Counted from the first letter of the stretch, positions 16,140-24,938 are shown. The stretch is 42,010 bases of DNA from JBOFCO01 sp051646105 (GCA_051646105.1 JBOFCO010000003.1:1-42010), one strand, 5' to 3'. The notes: generated from the letters alone by a model not told the origin. Program-made: numbers and translations.

Positions 16140-16918
16140 TGGCCACGGTGCGTGCGCCAGCGCTGCCCCCCGGGCTGACGGTCGAGGATGGTCAGGGCGG
16201 ATTGACCGTCGTCAACCTGCGCAAGAGCTACAAGCGCCGCCCGGTGATCCGTGATGTCAGCCTGCGCCTGGATCGCGGAGAGGTGGTGGCCCTTCTGGGC
16301 CCGAATGGTTCGGGCAAGACGACCTGTTTCTACTCCATCGCCGGTCTGGTCACGCCGGAGGGGGGCTCTGTCCTGCTGGACGGGCGCGATGTGACGGCGC
16401 TTCCGATGTATCGTCGCGCGCGGCTCGGCATCGGTTATCTGCCGCAGGAAGTGTCGATCTTTCGCGGCCTGTCGGTTGAGGACAACATCCTTGCCGTTCT
16501 GGAAATCGCCGAGCGCGATGTTCACAAGCGACGCGAGCGGCTGGAGGAACTGCTTTCCGATTTTTCGATCACCCACCTGCGCCGGGCACCGGCGCTGGCG
16601 CTTTCGGGTGGCGAACGCCGCCGGGCGGAAATCGCGCGATGCCTGGCGGCCAACCCACGGTATCTGCTGCTGGATGAACCCTTTGCCGGCGTTGACCCCA
16701 TTGCTGTGGGTGAAATCCGCACTTTGGTTCACAAGCTGAAATCCCGCGCCATCGGCGTGCTGATCACCGATCACAATGTGCGCGAGACGCTTGAGATCGT
16801 AGACCGTGCCTATATCCTGCATGACGGGACCGTATTGATGAGTGGCACCACCGACGAGGTCGTCCGTGACGAGAATGTGCGGCGTGTCTATCTTGGTCAG
16901 AGTTTCCGTATTTCCTGA
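16139..16918 (+). CDS. lptB: LPS export ABC transporter ATP-binding protein LptB
   Basis: LptB is the cytoplasmic ATPase that powers LPS extraction with LptF and LptG, which are not in this window. The 259-residue product has Walker A GPNGSGKTT (54-62), a Q-loop in YLPQE, the signature LSGGE (155-159), Walker B YLLLDE (175-180) and the H-loop His212 in ITDHN. About 20 residues precede the usual N-terminus. The ATG overlaps the lptA stop. It is an LptB by sequence and context, so it should not be taken as the partner of the polysaccharide permease at 29042. Confidence 0.97.
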   Translation: MATVRAPALPPGLTVEDGQGGLTVVNLRKSYKRRPVIRDVSLRLDRGEVVALLGPNGSGKTTCFYSIAGLVTPEGGSVLLDGRDVTALPMYRRARLGIGYLPQEVSIFRGLSVEDNILAVLEIAERDVHKRRERLEELLSDFSITHLRRAPALALSGGERRRAEIARCLAANPRYLLLDEPFAGVDPIAVGEIRTLVHKLKSRAIGVLITDHNVRETLEIVDRAYILHDGTVLMSGTTDEVVRDENVRRVYLGQSFRIS

Positions 16919-16954
16919 GCCATTCCCTTCCCGGGCCGCAATGGACCCCTAGCC

Positions 16955-18301
16955 ATGAAGGCCAAGACAACGATCCGGCAGACGGCGCGGCTTTCGCAAA
17001 GCCAGAAGCTGGCGTTGACCCCCGCCATCCGCACCGCCTTGACCATGCTGCGCATGAGTGGCGCAGAGGTCGAACAGGCCCTGCTTGCAGAGGCGGCCGA
17101 CAATCCTTTCCTGAGGATCAGCGCACCGAAAGGAATGGGCGGCGATGCCTTCGAACTGGCCCTGCGGACCGTGGCGGAAAAACCGTCGCTCACGGCACGT
17201 GTCACGGCGCAGCTTGCCACCATGCGCCTGCCCGAAAACGTCCGCGCTGCAGCGATGTTTCTGGTCTCGGAACTGGAACCAGATGGAATGCTGACCGCAC
17301 CGCTCGCAGATATTGCTGCGGAAACCGGTGCTTCGTTGTTGGTGCTGGAGGCTGGGCTGGCAGCACTGCACAACTGCGAACCCGCCGGGGTAGGTGCGCG
17401 AAACCTGACCGAATGCCTTTGGTTGCAACTTTGCGATTTCGGACATCCGCAAGATCGCGCACGGCTGGCTATCGACAATATTGATCTGTTTGCGCGCCAG
17501 CGCTGGACGGAGCTTTCACGACTGACCGGCCTGCCGGCCGCCGGGCTGGATCGGTTGGCGCGCGATATCCGCCGCCTGTCGCCCCGCCCCGTCGAACCCG
17601 ACACGCAATCACAGGATGTGGGCTATCTGGTGCCCGACCTGATTCTTGACCGGATCGATGAAGGTGGGCTTTTGGTCAGGCTTTCGCAAACCGGGCGGAT
17701 GCGGCTGCAACTGGACACGGCCCTGCTGGCGGCCACCAATGCGTCTGACAGCGGGGAAATGACCGCACTTGACCAGAAACGGGACAGAGCCGAAGCCGTA
17801 ATCCGCGCGCTGGAATTTCGTGGCGCCACCCTTCTGCGCGTGGGACAGGCGATCGCTGAAAGGCAGCGCCGCTTTTTCGACGAGGGGGCAGGGGCGCTGT
17901 TACCATTGTCACGTGCCGATATTGCACTGATGCTGGAACTGCATCCTTCTACCGTTGGCCGGGCAGTGGCGGGCAAGGCGATGCAGGTAGACGGTGTGCT
18001 GGTGCCGCTGACGACGTTTTTTTCATCGGCAATCGCCTTGGGAAGCGGCGAGACAGCTTCGGCGGCGGTCCAGTTCTTCATCCGCCGCCTGATCGATCAG
18101 GAAGCAGACAATGCCCCGCTTTCGGATGAGGCGCTGTGTGCAGCCCTGTACGCCGACGGTGTTGACATCGCGAGGAGAACTGTCGCCAAATACCGGAAAT
18201 GCATGCGAATACCCTCGTCCTTCGAACGCCGCCGCCGCAAGGCTGCGCGCAACCTGCCCGGGGACAAGTCCGGCAGCAGGTCCGGGCGACCGGGGGGCTG
18301 A
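16955..18301 (+). CDS. rpoN: RNA polymerase sigma-54 factor RpoN
   Basis: Sigma-54 directs RNA polymerase to -24/-12 promoters under AAA+ activators, often for nitrogen and motility genes. The 448-residue product has region I (LALTPAIRTALTMLRMSGAE), a core-binding domain with EPAGVGARNLTECL, the helix-turn-helix block ELHPSTVGRAVAGK with FFSSAI, and the RpoN box ARRTVAKYRK at 406-415, whose last residue is Lys rather than the consensus Glu. Region I is poorer in Gln than in enterobacteria. About 33 residues follow the box, forming a basic RRRRKAARN-type tail. It starts 36 bases after lptB with a weak ribosome-binding site. The lpt-rpoN-hpf-ptsN order is widely conserved. Confidence 0.95.
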   Translation: MKAKTTIRQTARLSQSQKLALTPAIRTALTMLRMSGAEVEQALLAEAADNPFLRISAPKGMGGDAFELALRTVAEKPSLTARVTAQLATMRLPENVRAAAMFLVSELEPDGMLTAPLADIAAETGASLLVLEAGLAALHNCEPAGVGARNLTECLWLQLCDFGHPQDRARLAIDNIDLFARQRWTELSRLTGLPAAGLDRLARDIRRLSPRPVEPDTQSQDVGYLVPDLILDRIDEGGLLVRLSQTGRMRLQLDTALLAATNASDSGEMTALDQKRDRAEAVIRALEFRGATLLRVGQAIAERQRRFFDEGAGALLPLSRADIALMLELHPSTVGRAVAGKAMQVDGVLVPLTTFFSSAIALGSGETASAAVQFFIRRLIDQEADNAPLSDEALCAALYADGVDIARRTVAKYRKCMRIPSSFERRRRKAARNLPGDKSGSRSGRPGG

Positions 18302-18312
18302 AATTTCTGCCA

Positions 18313-18340
18313 GCTGCGGTGCGGGAAACCGAACCGCAGC
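18313..18340 (+). promoter_or_regulatory. GAAA-capped hairpin between rpoN and hpf
   Basis: An 8-bp stem (18313-18320 with 18333-18340) continues, across one G/A mismatch, into a 3-bp CGG/CCG stem closed by a GAAA tetraloop. It is followed by GATTTACAAG rather than a U-tract, so it is not an ordinary terminator. It lies 20 bases before the hpf ribosome-binding site and may be an mRNA processing or stability element. Confidence 0.55.
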
Positions 18341-18369
18341 GATTTACAAGAGCACCACGAGGAGGTCCC

Positions 18370-18945
18370 ATGCGGTATCAGATCAGCGGTAAACAGATCG
18401 ACATCGGCGATGCGTTGCAGACGCATGTCAAAGACGGTCTGGGCGAGGCTGTGGGCAAGTATTCCCAGCGCCCTACCGATGCCACCGTCGTCTTTTCCCG
18501 CAGTGCGCATGAATTCGTCTGCGAAGCGACCGTGCATCTGTCGACCGGATTGACAGCGCAGGCCAAAGGTCATGCGTCTGAAATCTACCCGGCCTTCGAA
18601 TCCTGTCTGGAAAAAATGGACAAGCAGTTGCGCCGCTACAAGCGCCGCCTGAAGGATCATCATCATAAACGTTCGGAACCCGTTGAATTCGACGGTGCGC
18701 CAACGTATATCCTCGCCGCGTCCGACGGGGTGGACGAGGCAGAGCCTGAAACGCTGCAACCAATGATCATTGCCGAGATGGAGACGAGGGTGCCCTCGCT
18801 TTCTGTCGGTGAGGCGGTGATGCAAATGGAAATTGCAGGGGCAAAGCTTCTGGTCTTCCGCAACGAGGGACACAGCGGCGTCAATGTTGTCTATCGCCGT
18901 GACGACGGAAATATCGGCTGGATTGACCCCAGAAACATCTCTTAG
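18370..18945 (+). CDS. hpf: Ribosome hibernation promoting factor, long form (HPF)
   Basis: HPF binds the decoding region of the small ribosomal subunit in stationary phase; the long form also dimerises 70S ribosomes into 100S particles. The 191-residue product has an N-terminal S30AE domain (MRYQISGKQIDIGDALQTHV to about residue 95, with the basic LRRYKRRLKDHHH), a linker, and a C-terminal dimerisation domain at about 131-190 ending VVYRRDDGNIGWIDP. The start at 18370 has a strong GGAGG; the frame is open upstream into rpoN but has no better start. Position between rpoN and ptsN is typical. The hairpin before it could allow separate expression. Confidence 0.95.
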   Translation: MRYQISGKQIDIGDALQTHVKDGLGEAVGKYSQRPTDATVVFSRSAHEFVCEATVHLSTGLTAQAKGHASEIYPAFESCLEKMDKQLRRYKRRLKDHHHKRSEPVEFDGAPTYILAASDGVDEAEPETLQPMIIAEMETRVPSLSVGEAVMQMEIAGAKLLVFRNEGHSGVNVVYRRDDGNIGWIDPRNIS

Positions 18946-18976
18946 GCGCGCCGGGGGGCGCCCGGAAACGTGGTTC

Positions 18977-19441
18977 ATGGAACTGTCTAACATACTGAAA
19001 CCGGCTGCCGTGCGTGTCATGGGGCAGGTTTCCAGCAAGAAGCGTCTCTTCCAGGATCTGGGAGAGATCGCCGAAGCGGTCTACGGGATTTCCGCAAGTG
19101 AGGCGGTTGATGCCCTGCAAGACCGCGAAAGCCTTGGTCCGACCGGCGTGGGCCACGGCATTGCCCTGCCCCATGCGCGTATTCATGGCCTGTCCACCGT
19201 CAGCGGAATTTTCCTGCGGGTCGAAAAGCCGCTGGATTTCGATTCGGTGGACCGCCAGCCTGTCGATCTGGTGTTTGCGCTGTTTGCACCCAAGGATTCG
19301 GGGGTCGATCACCTGAAAGCCTTGGCGCTGGTGTCCCGCACGATGCGTGATACGGGCGTTTGCACCAAGCTGCGGGCCAATTCCGATCCGGCAACGCTGT
19401 TCGCAATCCTGACCGAATTCAGAACCAGCCAGGCGGCGTGA
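18977..19441 (+). CDS. ptsN: Nitrogen-regulatory PTS EIIA component PtsN
   Basis: PtsN (EIIA-Ntr) is the phosphate acceptor of the nitrogen phosphotransferase system and regulates partners such as potassium transport and stress kinases. The 154-residue product has the phosphorylatable His66 in GIALPHARI, after GPTGVGH, and the family segment DLVFALFAPKDSGVDHLKAL. The ATG at 18977 follows hpf by 31 bases; no strong ribosome-binding site is visible. It closes the kdsD-to-ptsN transcript and meets the sulfotransferase gene tail-to-tail. Confidence 0.95.
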   Translation: MELSNILKPAAVRVMGQVSSKKRLFQDLGEIAEAVYGISASEAVDALQDRESLGPTGVGHGIALPHARIHGLSTVSGIFLRVEKPLDFDSVDRQPVDLVFALFAPKDSGVDHLKALALVSRTMRDTGVCTKLRANSDPATLFAILTEFRTSQAA

Positions 19442-19442
19442 T

Positions 19443-19457
19443 CCGGGCAACACCCGG
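19443..19457. terminator. Short hairpin between convergent ptsN and sulfotransferase genes
   Basis: A 5-bp GC stem (CCGGG/CCCGG, loop CAACA) occupies the 22-base gap between two convergent stop codons. It has no T-tract. It may act weakly in both directions; position is the main argument. Confidence 0.35.
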
Positions 19458-19463
19458 GCGCCG

Positions 19464-20852
19464 TCAGGCCCGCCAGTCGGTAAAGCCGAAGCCTGCATAG
19501 TCGCGCGCATAGGCCACGCGGGCGGCGGATTCGATCGCCGGGCTGACAACACGGGACAACAGTGCCGTATCCCGAGTCGTATGCGGCAACGGTACCGGCT
19601 TTATCCCGGCAGCCGCGCAAAGCATCGACACGCCCTCTTTCAAGCCTTCCTCGCGCAGGATCATGTCAGGCAGCGCGAACTGCGCCATACCTTGCAGAAT
19701 GGCGCTCTGGCTTGCCCAGGCGGGTTCGGTCTTTTGCCCGGTCTGACCGGCGAGATTGCTTTTCAGATAAACGAGAAAACGTTCGAACCCTTTGCCCCAT
19801 TCTCCTGCGTCATCACTGGCAGGATCGGGAAAGTTCACGCCATAGTGCCGCGACAGGATGCGGCAGAGATCGGGCTGACCGCCATCTGCAAGCGCCCGGA
19901 ATGCACTCCAGCCACGTGTCACGGGGTGACCTACCACGACAAAGCTGCGGAATCCCGGGTGCCCCTGCATCCATTGGCGCAGGCTTTTCTGTGTAAGGCC
20001 GGAAACCGTTTTTCCGCCTTTTCCCATCGTCTCAAGCCAGCGCCGCACCCTTTCGGCATCTGTGCCCGGTACCGGCATGAACATTAGCGGCACATCATCA
20101 CCGACGATAAAACCCGGCACGCCCGCTGCCCGCCGCGCTTCGCCGTTTGGAACATCCGCAAGGCCAAAGGGATCAAGCCGCGAAAGACTTTCCGCCATCT
20201 CCTGCGGGTTCGTTACCTTGTCCGTCGCAGGGCCGGGATTTTGCGGCTTCAGCCGGCTTGCGGGGCGCACCTCGGCCTGAAGCCCGAGAAAACGCGCCAG
20301 CCCGGTCAGAACCGCCGCATCCTTCAGGTCGTCGTAGCCGATGTGAAACGCCGTCTGCCCGCCGTGCTGCAACCCGCGCCGGATATGTTCCTGAAAGCTT
20401 CTGATGCCATCCAGATGAGCGGAAAAACCCTGCGGATCGAAACGCACCTTTGCGGATTTCCTGTCCTTGGCTTCCGTTATCAACCACTGGCCCGTTGCTA
20501 CCGCGATCAGGCCGGAAATGTAGCTGTCCAGCGGATTGCGGGTCAGAATGATCTTTCCGCATCTGGGATCGGCAAGGGTCGCGTTCAGAATTCGCGGGTC
20601 ATGATCGTGAAAAAGGCGAAAGCCGTGCAGTCCCGGCGCAGTTGACCGCATTCGTGTGATCAATGCCACCGGGTCGGCCTCGCGGGCTGCCATGTCCATA
20701 CCAAGCCAGGACATCTGCCCCTGCTTGCCCACAAAAACCGGATTAAAAAGTTCACCGTGACAGTGAATGTCAGGCAGGCCATTCAGCGTGTCTTCCAGCA
20801 GGTTCGACCCGGTGCGCATCCCCGCGTAGATCACATAGTAATCGAAAGTCAC
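19464..20852 (-). CDS. Double sulfotransferase-like protein
   Basis: Sulfotransferases move sulfate from PAPS to an acceptor such as a glycan. The first 240 of 462 residues fit a NodH/Stf0-like domain: RTGSNLLEDTL at about 13-23 (5'-phosphosulfate loop) and ILTRNPLDSYISG at about 102-114 (3'-phosphate site). Residues 250-462 look like a second, diverged sulfotransferase fold: VPLMFMPVPGTDAERVR where the first loop should be, then FVVVGHPVTRGWSAFRAL, like the 3'-phosphate motif. The second loop lacks the usual Lys/Arg-Ser/Thr pair, so this half may be inactive or bind acceptor. The gene ends a run of glycosyltransferases; cysQ upstream in the same block would clear the by-product PAP. Confidence 0.8.
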   Translation of the reverse strand: MTFDYYVIYAGMRTGSNLLEDTLNGLPDIHCHGELFNPVFVGKQGQMSWLGMDMAAREADPVALITRMRSTAPGLHGFRLFHDHDPRILNATLADPRCGKIILTRNPLDSYISGLIAVATGQWLITEAKDRKSAKVRFDPQGFSAHLDGIRSFQEHIRRGLQHGGQTAFHIGYDDLKDAAVLTGLARFLGLQAEVRPASRLKPQNPGPATDKVTNPQEMAESLSRLDPFGLADVPNGEARRAAGVPGFIVGDDVPLMFMPVPGTDAERVRRWLETMGKGGKTVSGLTQKSLRQWMQGHPGFRSFVVVGHPVTRGWSAFRALADGGQPDLCRILSRHYGVNFPDPASDDAGEWGKGFERFLVYLKSNLAGQTGQKTEPAWASQSAILQGMAQFALPDMILREEGLKEGVSMLCAAAGIKPVPLPHTTRDTALLSRVVSPAIESAARVAYARDYAGFGFTDWRA

Positions 20853-20861
20853 TGTCTGCCC

Positions 20862-22583
20862 CTATTGCACAAGATAGGGCTTGCCACTTCGGTCACCCCG
20901 CTGGCTTTCCGCACCGGCTCGTGCGGCGACAGCGACCGGGAAATCGCCCATCAGCACCGGTTGCATTCCCTGGTTGCGCAGGTTTTGCAGGAACTGGCCA
21001 AAATCGGACAGATCAACAATACGCGGCACCTCTGACAGACGGCGCAGCGAACGGGGGCTGATTTCATCGATGATCGTTTGCAGTGGCTCCATCGGGGACG
21101 CAACAAAATCCGCCATGGTCCAGACGCGGACCCGCGCCTTTGTGGAAAGGGACCGCAAGACAGACAACTGCTCACGCTCGATCTTTTGCAGGCGCGCCGC
21201 TTCGCGCCGAATATCGGAAAAGCGCTGGTTTGACCGGAACAGGGGCAGCGCCCACGCCCCTGAAATGATGGAAATCTGCGCGTTCGGGTCGGTGGCCATA
21301 AACTGGTTCAGCGCCTGATTGCAGGTCGGCGCAAACTGAAAGCACTGCCTTTCGCCCCGTGTGTTCCAGATCAGGCTCGTCAGAAAATCGCGCGGATTAT
21401 AGTCACGCAGGGTGGCGCTGTCGGACAGCGCTCCGGCAAAACTCGTTTCTCTCCCCGCAAACTCCACACGGTCGGGCGCGAACAGATGACCATGGACGCG
21501 CCCGCCTGCCACACGGGTAAGCCAGTCCTCGAAATTCTCGAACACTTCGGCAAAGCCCTGAAAGACGGAATAGGGATAGGATGTCTTGCCGTTTTCCATG
21601 TCCTGCAAGGGATAGCGGCTTTGCATGTAAAGCCCCGGCCGCCCGCGCGTCCGGCGTTCAACGGCCTTGGAAAAGATACGGTCGACGACCGACGGGTTCG
21701 GTTCCGCCACCCTTGTGCCGGCCTCGGCCGGCGCGGGTGCCTCAAGGAAGGCACCGTAAAGCAGATCGGCCCGTGCCCATATCTTGCGGGCAATAAAGCA
21801 ATCCGATCGACGAAGAAGCTGAAGATGGTCATCATAGAAGATGTAGGGTTTCCCCTGATAATCAAACTTCGACAGGGTCAGCGACCGGCTTTCGATCCGT
21901 GTAGAATGCTTGCGGGCAAGGGTCTGAAAATAGCTTTCGTCGGGAATCCACACCCGCGAGAAATAGGCATCCAGTTTTGACCGCTCGGGATCGGTCAGGA
22001 TGGCGCTTAGCGTTTTCCGGGTAAGGCACCACCATTGCGAACCCAGATGCGGCACGATGCCTTCGGGAATCTTGCGCCGGATGCGCAGGCGGCGCTGAAG
22101 ATCCACATAGCGGTCAAACAGCCGCCGCTGCTTGCGCCATGAAAACGGGAACCGCAGGGTGAAGCGTTCCAGATCAAGCCCGCCCACCGTCCAGTCGACG
22201 TCTTCGGTCGTTACGGATTCAATGAAATCCTTGCCCTTGAAACTGTCCAGATAGGCGACCAGTTCGCCCGCCGGGCGCAGCGGCAGACAGGATCCCGAGG
22301 CGAGATAGACATAACGCACCTGCGGAAAATCGGCGAGCATGGTTTCGCAGGCCAGTTGCGTTGCCCGGACAATCGACCAGGTGCCCCATTCGCAATTGTG
22401 GCGGCGGGACAGCCGGACATCGTAAAGATCGGCCAGATCGGCTTTCAAGCGTTCGAAATCCGCCAGGCTGGCACGGGTGTCGACATGGATCACCACCGGG
22501 CATCCCTGGCTGACCCAATGCCGCGCCACCTGTGCGACGCGATCAAAGGCCGTGTGGCACAGCATCACGAAACCGACGGTCAT
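20862..22583 (-). CDS. GT14-type glycosyltransferase with C-terminal extension (DUF5928-like)
   Basis: The first 270 residues of this 573-residue protein match the core-2/I-branching (beta-1,6-N-acetylglucosaminyltransferase) type: VGFVMLCHTAFDRV at the start, VIHVDTRAS, WGTWSIVRATQLAC, YLASGSCLPLRP and GSQWWCLTRKTL. Those blocks bind the sugar nucleotide and acceptor in family GT14. The remaining 300 residues are an additional domain I associate, by memory only, with DUF5927/5928 proteins of Rhodobacterales. No signal peptide or membrane segment is seen, so it probably acts in the cytoplasm. The start overlaps the stop of the preceding glycosyltransferase (ATGA), and the sulfotransferase follows after nine bases. 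Confidence 0.8.
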   Translation of the reverse strand: MTVGFVMLCHTAFDRVAQVARHWVSQGCPVVIHVDTRASLADFERLKADLADLYDVRLSRRHNCEWGTWSIVRATQLACETMLADFPQVRYVYLASGSCLPLRPAGELVAYLDSFKGKDFIESVTTEDVDWTVGGLDLERFTLRFPFSWRKQRRLFDRYVDLQRRLRIRRKIPEGIVPHLGSQWWCLTRKTLSAILTDPERSKLDAYFSRVWIPDESYFQTLARKHSTRIESRSLTLSKFDYQGKPYIFYDDHLQLLRRSDCFIARKIWARADLLYGAFLEAPAPAEAGTRVAEPNPSVVDRIFSKAVERRTRGRPGLYMQSRYPLQDMENGKTSYPYSVFQGFAEVFENFEDWLTRVAGGRVHGHLFAPDRVEFAGRETSFAGALSDSATLRDYNPRDFLTSLIWNTRGERQCFQFAPTCNQALNQFMATDPNAQISIISGAWALPLFRSNQRFSDIRREAARLQKIEREQLSVLRSLSTKARVRVWTMADFVASPMEPLQTIIDEISPRSLRRLSEVPRIVDLSDFGQFLQNLRNQGMQPVLMGDFPVAVAARAGAESQRGDRSGKPYLVQ

Positions 22584-23590
22584 GCCCAGTTCCCCTTGGA
22601 CATCAGACCCAGCACCTCAAGCTGTCGCCAGTTCACGTATTTCTCTGACCACTTACACCACAGTTCCGGAGAGGTTTTCAGCCGCTGCGCATAGGCGCGG
22701 TATTCCGCGGCCCCGGCATAGTGTTCGCCACGCGTGGCTTCGGTTTCGGCACGGGTGATGAAGCTGTCCAGAAACTTGGTATGCAGTAGCACACCCGATG
22801 CCTTTTCGCCCCCCCTCGTTTCGTATGTCACGTTGAGGTTTCCGGGCAGAACCGTATGTGTCGACGATGCAAAGGCATAACCGCGCTGCCATTTCACCAG
22901 CGGGGTCTTGTTCAATGCGGGTGCGGCCTGCGGATTGTCGGCAAAGAAATTACGCGCGCGTGGGCCACCCTGAATCCACAGATTGCCATACCGGCTGTTC
23001 TTGCGGATCGTGTAGTTGCCACTGTCGAACCAGTTCACGATTTCCAGCGGATCCTGGCCTTCGCGATACTGCGCTTCGCTCAACGCGCCCTGCGGATACA
23101 TATCCAGCAGCATCGCCCCGAAAGACGGGATGTCAGAGGCATCCAGCCAGTCGGTCAATGCGCGAAGCGGGCGGACATCACAGAAAGGATATACGAAAAG
23201 CTCATCCAGATCGACGCAAAGCACCCAGTGCCGGTGACCGTATCGTGCAAGGATGTGATTGACCCAATCCACCCCGAAGCGGGATTTGCGGTAGCTTGCA
23301 TCCGTGTGCCACAGCGAAACGTCAGGTTGCCCGGACAGGAGTTCAGCAGAATCGTCCTGCGACCCGTTGTCGATCATCAGGAAGTGCCCGACGCCAAGCT
23401 TGCGGTAGTAATCCAGAAAGAATGGCAGCCGGGCCCGCTCATCCCGCAATACGGAGACCAGAAGGATATCGTCTTTTGCAATCTGTGGTGTCCGGTCCTG
23501 CACCAGCGACAGTTCGCGACGCTTGCGAAAGGCGCGGAACCGCCAGCGACGGCGACGAAGCCTTAGCCGATATGCGCGCCACAACCCCAC
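22580..23590 (-). CDS. Glycosyltransferase family 2/92-like protein
   Basis: A 336-residue protein beginning with a very basic stretch (RLRLRRRRWRFRAFRKRR), then a GT-A domain of the Glyco_tranf_2_4/GT92 kind: LLVSVLRDERARLPFFLDYY, HFLMIDNGSQDDS, and the metal-binding DLDE at residues 127-130 inside CVDLDELFVYPF. FGVDWVNHIL and the later VLLHTKFLDSF fit the same group. Donor and acceptor sugars are unknown. The basic N-terminus may hold it to the membrane. It is four bases overlapped with the GT14 gene and 41 bases after the GT4-type gene. Confidence 0.82.
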   Translation of the reverse strand: MGLWRAYRLRLRRRRWRFRAFRKRRELSLVQDRTPQIAKDDILLVSVLRDERARLPFFLDYYRKLGVGHFLMIDNGSQDDSAELLSGQPDVSLWHTDASYRKSRFGVDWVNHILARYGHRHWVLCVDLDELFVYPFCDVRPLRALTDWLDASDIPSFGAMLLDMYPQGALSEAQYREGQDPLEIVNWFDSGNYTIRKNSRYGNLWIQGGPRARNFFADNPQAAPALNKTPLVKWQRGYAFASSTHTVLPGNLNVTYETRGGEKASGVLLHTKFLDSFITRAETEATRGEHYAGAAEYRAYAQRLKTSPELWCKWSEKYVNWRQLEVLGLMSKGNWA

Positions 23591-23631
23591 GAGAACCTTC
23601 CCTTCCGGTCAGCCACGCGGCAACCGGCGGA

Positions 23632-24873
23632 TCAACATTTCGCGGGATCACCCAGAACCCGGCCAAAATGTTCATCCCAGGACGGCAGGGGCGGCGGGTT
23701 TTTCCGCGTTGCTTCCCCGACCGGTGCCCATGCCAACTGCTCGATCGCTTCCAGCCAAGAATAGCTGTCACCGGGGGTTGCGTAAACGGGATAATTGCCA
23801 AGCGTTTCGCGGAATACGGGCAGATCGGAGCAGATTACGGGCACGCCCAGCGCCGCAGCCTCCAATGCGGGCAGGCCACAGCCCTCGGCAAGGCTGGGGA
23901 ACAGCAGGCCACGCGACCCGGCCAGAAGCCCCATTGCAGCAGCATCATCGACATTGTGGAAAACCCGCACCGGCCCGGAAGGCGGCAGCCGGTCAATCCG
24001 TGCGAGCAGTTCAGGGGCAGCCCAGCCGCGTCGGCCGATCACAATCAACAGCGGGATCGTTTCGGCGCTGTCCTCGCGGGCCATTTCTTCCCACAGGTCC
24101 AGCAGAAATGAATGGTTCTTGCGCGGTTCTATGGTCCCGATCGTCACGAACCAGGGGCGCGCCGAGGGCAGCAATGCGCTGGCGGCCGCCATATCTGGCT
24201 GGCTTGCCACGATACCAAGGGGTGCGACCGAAACGGGCGGCAACGGACCTGCTGCAAGGTGGCGCGATACATCGTCAGCAACCACCTGCGTTGGACACAG
24301 GATATGGCGTGCATGACGCGACACGGCTGACAGCTTGGTCGCGAAGATTTCGCCTATCGCCGGACCACGTGTGACGGGGCGAGAGAATTCCGGATGATCC
24401 AGCGGGATGGTGTCATGAATCATCACCGTAATGCCCAACCCCGCAGCGCCGATGCGCAACAGCGAGTCGTCAGACACGTTGGCATGGCCGACATTCAGAT
24501 AGCGGCCGCCGCCGGGGAAAGCATTGGCCAGCAACCGCTCCACGCCCGCAGGGCCTGCTTGCGCCGCCGACTTTTGCCAAAGCGACCATTGCGCCCGGCC
24601 CTTTGGGCCTGCTTCCCACCAGCCCCTCGGCGGCTGCGCCGGTGACAACAGCAGGCGTTCCAGCATCGCGGCCGCTTCGGCATCCAGCAGCATGCCGCCG
24701 CCTGATTTGCCGCGCTCCTCTGTCCCGACCCAAAGCCGCATTTCCTGACCCGGCACCTGTGCCCGGCGCAGATATTCCAGTTCGATACGGTCTATGCCGC
24801 TAAGCGGTCGGCGGCCAACGCGCGACACCAGCCGCGTCACATCCAGCAACAGGGGGCCGGTATTGGCTGTCAT
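23632..24873 (-). CDS. Glycosyltransferase family 1/4 protein
   Basis: A 413-residue GT-B glycosyltransferase. The C-terminal half has the donor-binding features: TIGTIEPRKNHSFLLDLW, IVIGRRGW and the E-x7-E motif EGCGLPALE with Glu330 and Glu338. The N-terminal half starts LLLDVTRLVSR with SGIDRIELEYLRR, resembling mannosyl- and rhamnosyltransferases of O-antigen or capsule clusters. The start at 24873 is the ATG immediately before this domain; 17 open codons upstream are not used. It is transcribed with the following glycosyltransferases and separated from galU by a hairpin-bearing 116-base gap. Confidence 0.88.
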   Translation of the reverse strand: MTANTGPLLLDVTRLVSRVGRRPLSGIDRIELEYLRRAQVPGQEMRLWVGTEERGKSGGGMLLDAEAAAMLERLLLSPAQPPRGWWEAGPKGRAQWSLWQKSAAQAGPAGVERLLANAFPGGGRYLNVGHANVSDDSLLRIGAAGLGITVMIHDTIPLDHPEFSRPVTRGPAIGEIFATKLSAVSRHARHILCPTQVVADDVSRHLAAGPLPPVSVAPLGIVASQPDMAAASALLPSARPWFVTIGTIEPRKNHSFLLDLWEEMAREDSAETIPLLIVIGRRGWAAPELLARIDRLPPSGPVRVFHNVDDAAAMGLLAGSRGLLFPSLAEGCGLPALEAAALGVPVICSDLPVFRETLGNYPVYATPGDSYSWLEAIEQLAWAPVGEATRKNPPPLPSWDEHFGRVLGDPAKC

Positions 24874-24908
24874 GCTGCAATCCGCCCGACCGGCAGTGCT
24901 GCAAAAGC

Positions 24909-24938
24909 GATCAGGCGCCGCCATTGCGACGCCTGATC
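24909..24938 (-). terminator. Hairpin downstream of galU
   Basis: A perfect 9-bp inverted repeat (24909-24917 with 24930-24938, 12-base loop) lies 51 bases past the galU stop on the minus strand and is followed by GCTTTTGC. The T-run is short, so termination may be partial, allowing some read-through into the glycosyltransferase genes. Confidence 0.55.

Noticed and set aside
16139..16918. LptB as the ATPase partner of the polysaccharide permease at 29042.
   Set aside because: It sits in the lptC-lptA-lptB order and has the LptB-type sequence, so its partners are LptF and LptG.
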